Made by a program: the position numbers and the translations under genes. Shown here piece after piece: positions 59,161 through 64,000 of a DNA stretch of 64,000 nt (within the stretch, counting starts at the first letter, position 1; each line of letters begins with the position of its first letter). The stretch comes from Streptomyces tirandamycinicus (GTDB taxonomy: Bacteria > Actinomycetota > Actinomycetes > Streptomycetales > Streptomycetaceae). The notes under the pieces were generated by a model that did not search any database, was not told where the DNA came from, and worked only from the letters and a program-made list of their open reading frames with translations. The DNA is taken from the NCBI RefSeq assembly GCF_003097515.1, contig NZ_CP029188.1:6802531-6866530 (forward strand), given 5' to 3'.

Positions 59161-60460
59161 TCTTGCCGACCGACCGCTCCAGCGTCTCCGGGTCGACCAC
59201 CTCGACACCGACGGACACCCCGACCCCGTCCTTGACCGCCGCCGCGACCTCCATAGCCGCGGCCTCCCGCTGCTCCGGCGACAGGCCCTCACGTGCCTCG
59301 ACCCGGACGGTGAGCGCGTCCATCCGGCCCTCCCGCGTCAGACGCAGCTGGAAGTGCGGGGCGAGCCCGGGCGTGCGCAGCACGATCTCCTCGATCTGGG
59401 TCGGGAAGAGGTTCACCCCACGCAGGATGATCATGTCGTCGCTGCGCCCCGTGACCTTCTCCATCCGCCGGAACACCCGCGCGGTCCCCGGCAGCAGCCG
59501 GGTCAGGTCCCGTGTCCGGTACCGGATCACCGGCATCGCCTCCTTGGTGAGCGAGGTGAAGACCAGCTCGCCCTCCTCGCCGTCCGGCAGCACCTCACCC
59601 GTGACGGGGTCCACGACCTCCGGATAGAAGTGGTCCTCCCAGATGTGCAGACCGTCCTTGGTCTCCACGCACTCCTGGGCCACGCCCGGCCCCATCACCT
59701 CGGACAGGCCGTAGATGTCGACCGCGTCGATCGCGAACCGCTCCTCGATCTCCCGCCGCATCTCCTCGGTCCACGGCTCCGCGCCGAAGATCCCCACCTT
59801 CAGCGAGGTGGACCGCGGATCGACGCCCTGCCGCTCGAACTCGTCCAGCAGGGTCAGCATGTACGACGGCGTCACCATGACGATCTCGGGCCGGAAGTCC
59901 TGGATCAGCTGCACCTGCCGGGCCGTCATCCCGCCGGACGCCGGGACGACCGTGCAGCCGAGCCGCTCCGCGCCGTAGTGCGCGCCGAGCCCGCCCGTGA
60001 ACAGGCCGTAGCCGTACGCCACATGCACCGTGTGCCCCGGCCGGCCCCCGGCCGCGCGGATCGAGCGGGCCACCACGTCCGCCCAGGTGTCCAGGTCCCG
60101 GTCGGTGTAGCCGACCACCGTGGGCCGCCCGGTCGTGCCGCTGGAGGCGTGGATGCGGCGCACCCGCGACTGCTCCACGGCGAACATCCCGAACGGGTAG
60201 TGGTCGCGCAGATCCGCCTTGGCCGTGAAGGGGAAGCGGGCCAGGTCCTCCAGGGAGCGGCAGTCCTCGGGCCGCAGCCCGGCCTCGTCGAACGACTTCC
60301 GGTAGAAGCCGACGTGGTCGTAGGCGTGACGCAGGGTGGTACGCAGCCGCTCCAGTTGCAGGGCCCGCAGTTCTTCACGGCCGAGGCGCTCGCCGGCGTC
60401 CAGCAGGTCCGCCGGGCCGGTCAGGTCCTTCAGGTCCGTCCGGTCCGTCCGATCCGCCAT
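59135..60460 (-). CDS. paaK: Phenylacetate-CoA ligase
   Basis: The 441-residue enzyme has the adenylate-forming motif RIHASSGTTGRPTVVGYTDR, HVAYGYGLFTGGLGAHYGAE, AVDIYGLSEVMGPGVAQECV, YRTRDLTRLLPGTARVFRRM and the C-terminal GRSDDMIILRGVNLFPTQIE. It joins phenylacetate to CoA using ATP, the first step of the paa degradation pathway. Length and motifs are full. The gene begins MADRTDRTDLKDLTG at 60460 and stands without other paa genes in the window, as is common in Streptomyces. A PaaR-like palindrome lies 33-50 bases upstream. Confidence 0.95.
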   Translation of the reverse strand: MADRTDRTDLKDLTGPADLLDAGERLGREELRALQLERLRTTLRHAYDHVGFYRKSFDEAGLRPEDCRSLEDLARFPFTAKADLRDHYPFGMFAVEQSRVRRIHASSGTTGRPTVVGYTDRDLDTWADVVARSIRAAGGRPGHTVHVAYGYGLFTGGLGAHYGAERLGCTVVPASGGMTARQVQLIQDFRPEIVMVTPSYMLTLLDEFERQGVDPRSTSLKVGIFGAEPWTEEMRREIEERFAIDAVDIYGLSEVMGPGVAQECVETKDGLHIWEDHFYPEVVDPVTGEVLPDGEEGELVFTSLTKEAMPVIRYRTRDLTRLLPGTARVFRRMEKVTGRSDDMIILRGVNLFPTQIEEIVLRTPGLAPHFQLRLTREGRMDALTVRVEAREGLSPEQREAAAMEVAAAVKDGVGVSVGVEVVDPETLERSVGKIKRIVDLR

Positions 60461-60492
60461 ACGGAAGACTCCCCTGCCACTCGCAAACCGGG

Positions 60493-60510
60493 CGACCGAT
60501 CATTCGGTCG
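60493..60510. promoter_or_regulatory. PaaR-like TetR operator upstream of paaK
   Basis: CGACCGA-TCAT-TCGGTCG is a perfect 7-4-7 inverted repeat. TetR-type PaaR repressors of actinobacteria and beta-proteobacteria bind ACCGA...TCGGT palindromes ahead of paa genes and release them on phenylacetyl-CoA. No tetR gene is in the window. Confidence 0.65.
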
Positions 60511-60683
60511 AGCTGTCCGGGATCAGTAATCCAGGCACCCGGCCGGACGTCAAGACACCGGCATCGCCCGGCCCTCCATCCACGGCGCCGCCTCAAGTGC
60601 CTGAACGACCCGGCCCCTCCCACCGCGCAGCGGGGAGAGCCGGACCGTGTCCGTGCCCCGGCGCCGTCGCTATGGTCGGGCGC

Positions 60684-61010
60684 ATGGCTGACTACGTGCA
60701 GGTGTCCACGGCGACGCCGACAAAGGAGCAGGCAGTCCGGCTCGCGCAGTCCGTGGTGAAGGAGCGCCTGGCTGCGGGCGCGCAGATCATCGGCCCGGTG
60801 ACGTCGGTGTTCTGGCATCTCGGAGAGTTCGGCACCGGAGAGGAATGGCAACTCCTGCTGAAGACCCGAACCAAGCGGTATCCGGAGCTTGAGCAGCACC
60901 TCATCCGTCACCACCCCTGGGAGAACCCGGAGATCGCGGCCGTGCCGATCATCGCGGGCGCGGAGGCGTGCATGCGCTGGGTGTCCGAGAACACCCAGCC
61001 GGAGACATAG
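60684..61010 (+). CDS. cutA: Divalent-cation tolerance protein CutA
   Basis: The 108-residue protein starts MADYVQVSTATPTKEQAVRL and contains LAAGAQIIGPVTSVFWHLGE, EEWQLLLKTRTKRYPELEQH and HPWENPEIAAVPIIAGAEAC, the CutA1 trimer fold. CutA has been tied to copper tolerance and, in other organisms, to metal or signalling roles. TATGGT at 60671-60676 lies seven bases ahead of the ATG, so a leaderless mRNA is likely. It converges with the XRE-TPR gene with only one base between the stop codons. Confidence 0.93.
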   Translation: MADYVQVSTATPTKEQAVRLAQSVVKERLAAGAQIIGPVTSVFWHLGEFGTGEEWQLLLKTRTKRYPELEQHLIRHHPWENPEIAAVPIIAGAEACMRWVSENTQPET

Positions 61011-61011
61011 A

Positions 61012-62337
61012 TCAGAGCGCTGCCCTGTCCAGGGCCTCGTCGACGTCGGCGACGCCGCGGTGGCGCACCAGACGCCCGAGCAGGATGTCCAGTCGGCGGC
61101 GGGGCCGGACCGAGGCGACTCCGTCGGCGAGCGCCAGCGCACGGCTCGTCGTCCTCGCCGCCTGCTCGACCTCGCCCGCCATCAGATACGCGGCCGCGAG
61201 CCACGACAGGTACAAGGCCTTGTCCCGCGCCTGGCAGTCGTCGTACCCGCCGAGCGCCTCCTCGAGCACGGGCACGGCGCGCAACGGCCGGCCCAGTTCG
61301 GCCCAGCACCGGCCGGTCATGATCTGCAACTCGGTGCGGTCCACCCACGAGACCCAGTCCGGCTGGGGCGCGGCGTGCGCGTCGGCGAGCGCGCTCCCTG
61401 CCTCGGCGAGCGCGTGCTCCGTGTCGGTGGCGAGGCCGGCCATGGCGCATGCCCACGCTCGACGTTCATGGAGGAGCGCGCGAACACCGGCCGGGGCGTC
61501 GGGGCCGAGCGCGGTGCACGAGCGGGCCGCGATCTCGACTCCTGCTGTCCGGTCACCGTTCACCGTCTGGTAGGCGAGGAAGGCGAGCGCGTTCCCGGCG
61601 AGGCTCGTGTCACCGGCGCCGGTGGCGGCGGTGTGGCTCTCCTTGTAGAGCGCCGTGGCGTCGGCCTCGCGGCCGCCGTCGAACGCCGCCCACCCGGCCT
61701 GCTGCGCCTGCTCGGCCAGCACCGACAGCAGGGCCCGGCCGGTGGCCTCCGTGTACGACGCGTCGCGTAGCAGAGCCTTGGTGGCCTGGTACTCGCCGAG
61801 GTACACCCGGTAGGTGTCGCCGCCACCGAGCACGGTGTCGAGGCGGCGCAGGCGCGCGGCACGGAGGCGGAGCAGATCGGGGAAGTCCGCGCCGATACGC
61901 TTCCCTGCCGCGGGTCTGGCCAGGTCGGTGATGCCGACGGTGAGGCCGGCACCGGTGGCCGCGTGGAGGAACTCTCTGCGTCGCACTGCTCGGTCTCTCT
62001 GTGCGGTGGTCGTGCGGGCAGCCGGCCCGGGGGACGCACCCTCGCCCATCTCCCATGGGCGGTGGGCGAGTCCCAGCATGTGCCCCGGGACGCGCAACGC
62101 GTCGGAGACGGCCACGGCCTTGTCGAAGCTGGTGATGCGGCCGCGGCCGCGGGCGAGGGTGCCCACGCGCTCCGGTTTGATGCCGCACCCAGCGGCGATC
62201 TTCGAGTAGCTGATCCCGGCCATGTCGTGCGCGAGCCGGAAGACGGTGCCGAAGTCGTGAGCCGCGAGAGCGGTGCGCATCTCGGTGCATTCAAGCACGT
62301 GAGCGGGGAGCGCGGTGGGCGGTGTGAAGTCGTTCAT
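61012..62337 (-). CDS. XRE-type regulator with TPR-like C-terminal domain
   Basis: The 441-residue protein starts MNDFTPPTALPAHVLECTEM. A helix-turn-helix lies near residues 35-85 (HDMAGISYSKIAAGCGIKPE, then VGTLARGRGRITSFDKAVAV). After it comes a long helical region with TPR-like repeats (about 150-440: KALLRDASYTEATGRALLSV, AGWAAFDGGREADATALYKE and so on). Proteins of this layout are frequent in Streptomyces beside DUF397 and DUF6415 genes and are thought to read peptide or protein signals. The start has no clear ribosome site. Across a short gap it is divergent from the DUF6415 gene, with a palindrome between them that it may bind. Confidence 0.85.
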   Translation of the reverse strand: MNDFTPPTALPAHVLECTEMRTALAAHDFGTVFRLAHDMAGISYSKIAAGCGIKPERVGTLARGRGRITSFDKAVAVSDALRVPGHMLGLAHRPWEMGEGASPGPAARTTTAQRDRAVRRREFLHAATGAGLTVGITDLARPAAGKRIGADFPDLLRLRAARLRRLDTVLGGGDTYRVYLGEYQATKALLRDASYTEATGRALLSVLAEQAQQAGWAAFDGGREADATALYKESHTAATGAGDTSLAGNALAFLAYQTVNGDRTAGVEIAARSCTALGPDAPAGVRALLHERRAWACAMAGLATDTEHALAEAGSALADAHAAPQPDWVSWVDRTELQIMTGRCWAELGRPLRAVPVLEEALGGYDDCQARDKALYLSWLAAAYLMAGEVEQAARTTSRALALADGVASVRPRRRLDILLGRLVRHRGVADVDEALDRAAL

Positions 62338-62391
62338 CGTGGCCGTGTGTACCTGCTCGGGCGAGTGTGTATCACGGTGACTCAACGAGCC

Positions 62392-62406
62392 TACCCATGA
62401 TGGGTA
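62392..62406. promoter_or_regulatory. Perfect palindrome in the XRE/DUF6415 divergent promoter
   Basis: TACCCA-TGA-TGGGTA is a 6-3-6 inverted repeat located 55 bases upstream of the XRE start and 112 bases before the DUF6415 start. It is the only dyad of this quality in the gap and is set in an AT-richer patch. Confidence 0.55.
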
Positions 62407-62517
62407 TACCGGCGGGAGGGAAGCAACCGCCGTGACATTTCGCAAGAGTTGAGCACCAGACCCCGGCAACCGCGCTACCGGCCACGGGGCACGGCCCACG
62501 CCGCGAGGAGCATCGAC

Positions 62518-62988
62518 ATGATTGACCGTACCGTCCCGGACGAGTCCGCTGCCGGGCAGGGCGATACCGACGGCGATACCGACAGCGATGCCGGGGAGAG
62601 CGGTCCCGGACCGATGGATCTCGCCGCGATGAGGGAGACCGCCCGTCAGGTCATGGTCGCGCACGAGCCGGGTTCCGACCTCGACGGCCTCAGTGCCGCG
62701 ATGCGCGGCTTCGTCCGGCTCCTCGTCCCGGCACTCCGCACGCTCATCGCCGCGCGGCCCTCCGGCGACCGGCCCGCGATGGTCGCGCGGGTGGGCGTTG
62801 ACGAGGCATGGCGCCGGCTGCACACCACGCCGGGCCTCGGCCCCGGCGCGGCGCATCGCCGGGCGCGCAGGCTCGCCCTGTCGGTGCTCTCCCTCTGCGA
62901 CCACTACGAGAACCTGCGGCCGACGGCCGCGGCGTCGGCGGCCCCCATCCCGGGGCGGCGGCGTCAGGCCGAGCGCAGCAGTCCGTGA
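62518..62988 (+). CDS. DUF6415-family protein
   Basis: The 156-residue protein starts MIDRTVPDESAAGQGDTDGD, has an acidic repeat-like head, then MDLAAMRETARQVMVAHEPG, MRGFVRLLVPALRTLIAA, EAWRRLHTTPGLGPGAAHRR and ends near ALSVLSLCDHYENLRPT. The pattern matches the DUF6415 proteins of Streptomyces, described in databases as related to natural-product regulation, without proven function. CGCGAGGAGCATCGAC sets the ATG at 62518. It is followed by DUF397 in the same direction. Confidence 0.75.
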   Translation: MIDRTVPDESAAGQGDTDGDTDSDAGESGPGPMDLAAMRETARQVMVAHEPGSDLDGLSAAMRGFVRLLVPALRTLIAARPSGDRPAMVARVGVDEAWRRLHTTPGLGPGAAHRRARRLALSVLSLCDHYENLRPTAAASAAPIPGRRRQAERSSP

Positions 62989-63124
62989 ACGCCTGCCCCG
63001 CCGGTGGTCCGGAAGACGCCGGCGGGGCGGGGTGCCGAACGCCCGCCTCCGCAACCCCAACGGTGACAGGTCGAGCGCGCGGGGGCGGGTTCCACAACCG
63101 CACCAATACCAGAGAGGCACAGCT

Positions 63125-63463
63125 GTGGGAACCATCAGCAACGGCAGGACCACGAAGGCCTACGAGAACCCGAACGCGCCCGGTCTGGACTGGCGGAAGG
63201 CCGGCCGCACCGACCTCGACCCGATCCTGAAGGACTGCGTCATCCTCGCCGCGGCGCCGGACGCCGAGGACCACCCGCACCCCCATGTCCCGGACGGCAC
63301 CCGCATGGTGGCGCTCTCCGACGACAAGGACCCCGCAGGCCCGGTGCTGTACTTCACCCGAGCCGAGATCCGGAAGTTCATCGAGGGCGTCAAGGCCGGA
63401 GAGTTCGACGACCTGATGGCCACCGACGAGGAGATGCGGCAGGCCGCCGCGGTGACCGCCTGA
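63125..63463 (+). CDS. DUF397-domain protein
   Basis: The 112-residue protein is read from the GTG at 63125 (AGAGAGGCACAGCT before it). It has LDWRKAGRTDLDP at the place of the usual W-R-K-S motif and ends VLYFTRAEIRKFIEGVKAGE, the DUF397 closing motif. DUF397 proteins partner with XRE regulators in Streptomyces (WhiJ/AbaA-like and BldB-related systems) and are thought to antagonise them. Here the XRE gene is 0.8 kb away and divergent, with DUF6415 in between. The middle section is longer than average and contains HPHPHVPDGTRMVALSD. Confidence 0.82.
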   Translation: MGTISNGRTTKAYENPNAPGLDWRKAGRTDLDPILKDCVILAAAPDAEDHPHPHVPDGTRMVALSDDKDPAGPVLYFTRAEIRKFIEGVKAGEFDDLMATDEEMRQAAAVTA

Positions 63464-63465
63464 CG

Positions 63466-63681
63466 ATGGACGCCCAGCAGGTGAGCACCGCGTTCGCGGC
63501 GGTACGGCAGCGCCTCGCGCGAACACCGTGCCGGGCCTGCCGCAGCAGGGAGACGGACGCGCTGATCGCCTTCGGCAGGGTCCTCGTCTCGTGCGAGAAC
63601 TGCGGCGACGCCGCGAACCTGGGTCCGCTGCACAGCGTTCTCGCAGCCGGTTCGGCCGGTGCAGGCAGGCGAGGCAGGTGA
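63466..63681 (+). CDS. Small zinc-ribbon-like protein
   Basis: The 71-residue protein starts MDAQQVSTAFAAVRQRLART and has one zinc-binding pair of CxxC motifs, TPCRACRSRETDALIAFGRV and SCENCGDAANLG. The ATG is two bases past the DUF397 stop, so the two are co-translated. No family was recognised; it may be a metal-binding accessory of the XRE/DUF397 block. Confidence 0.65.
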   Translation: MDAQQVSTAFAAVRQRLARTPCRACRSRETDALIAFGRVLVSCENCGDAANLGPLHSVLAAGSAGAGRRGR

Positions 63682-64000
63682 CGCTCCGCCCCGGCCGGCC
63701 TCCCCGTCCAGTACGCGGGGGCCGGCCGGGGCTCGTCCGTCTCACGCATCGCGTGCCCCGCGTCCGCGCGACCGGGGCGGCCACCGGTCCGGGGGCGGCG
63801 CTCCGGGCGGCGGATCGTGCGGTCGGGGGTCCGGGATTCACCGGTCCCGTCACCCGGCCGGGTGCCAGGACACCGGCACGCGACCGGTGGGCTCCACAAG
63901 CGCGGGGCCTCGGTCGCAAGGCCCCCGGCGGGGCGCCCGATCCGTTGGCGGGATCGCCGCCGCCCGGTGAGGATCACCGTATGCCGACCTTCCGCGCGTA
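63682..64000. other. Window end, no gene seen
   Basis: The last 319 bases are GC-rich without a frame that shows family motifs or good codon pattern. A promoter or gene start beyond the window edge cannot be excluded. Confidence 0.4.

Overview
The window is high-GC, densely coded actinobacterial chromosome. Codons end almost always in G or C, GTG starts and 4-nt stop/start overlaps are common, and the gene content (streptogrisin-type protease, RheA/Hsp18 heat-shock switch, conservon-type GTPase and roadblock proteins, DUF397 and DUF6415 proteins, class E sortase, several SpoIIE-type phosphatases) points to Streptomyces or a close relative. No rRNA, tRNA, CRISPR array or complete insertion sequence was seen.

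Layout. 0-7.5 kb: the N-terminal part of a type II NADH dehydrogenase, an orphan conservon-type GTPase and roadblock protein separated by an F420/FMN split-barrel protein, a secreted Ca-dependent PI-PLC, an ATP-dependent DNA ligase (LigB) and an XRE-cupin regulator with a palindrome over its start. 7.7-15.7 kb: a seven-gene leftward operon for a molybdenum hydroxylase of the CO dehydrogenase family (small, large and FAD subunits, MoxR ATPase, VWA protein, XdhC/CoxI protein, CoxG), mostly overlapping by 4-8 nt; the large subunit has the form II active-site loop AYRGAGR. 15.9-29.7 kb: class E sortase, glutamate-cysteine ligase-like protein, secreted alpha/beta hydrolase, a sigma-like/zinc-finger/membrane/ricin-lectin fusion, a PAS-GAF-SpoIIE phosphatase, a family 5 uracil-DNA glycosylase, a universal stress protein, 1.2 kb of repeat-bearing non-coding DNA and a streptogrisin.

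30-47.3 kb: a Ser/Thr kinase that appears coupled to a short leader ORF, the rheA/hsp18 divergent pair with its operator, many small conserved proteins, a GT-C type membrane protein, a secreted RCC1-repeat protein, a double GNAT and two further SpoIIE-type phosphatases. 47.5-59.2 kb: a polyketide/lipid synthase locus related to PUFA or heterocyst-glycolipid (hglE-type) synthases. A leftward operon encodes dehydratase-PPTase, ACP, hydrolase, glycosyltransferase and methyltransferase; a rightward pair encodes a ketoreductase protein and a KS-AT protein. They meet head to head at about 53.1-53.7 kb, where a 300-bp well-preserved piece of a modular KS is spliced in, so a rearrangement or an assembly error is likely. 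59.1-64 kb: phenylacetate-CoA ligase with a PaaR-like palindrome, CutA, and an XRE-TPR regulator divergent from DUF6415, DUF397 and zinc-ribbon proteins across a perfect palindrome.

How the genes work together. The clearest functional units are the Mo-hydroxylase operon, the RheA/Hsp18 heat-shock switch, the lipid/polyketide cluster (chain building by KS-AT, KR, DH and ACP, ACP activation by the PPTase domain, tailoring by hydrolase, glycosyltransferase and methyltransferase) and the XRE/DUF6415/DUF397 regulatory block. A recurring feature is in-frame short tandem repeats inserted in linkers and tails of otherwise ordinary enzymes. All assignments come from reading motifs; no database search was possible.
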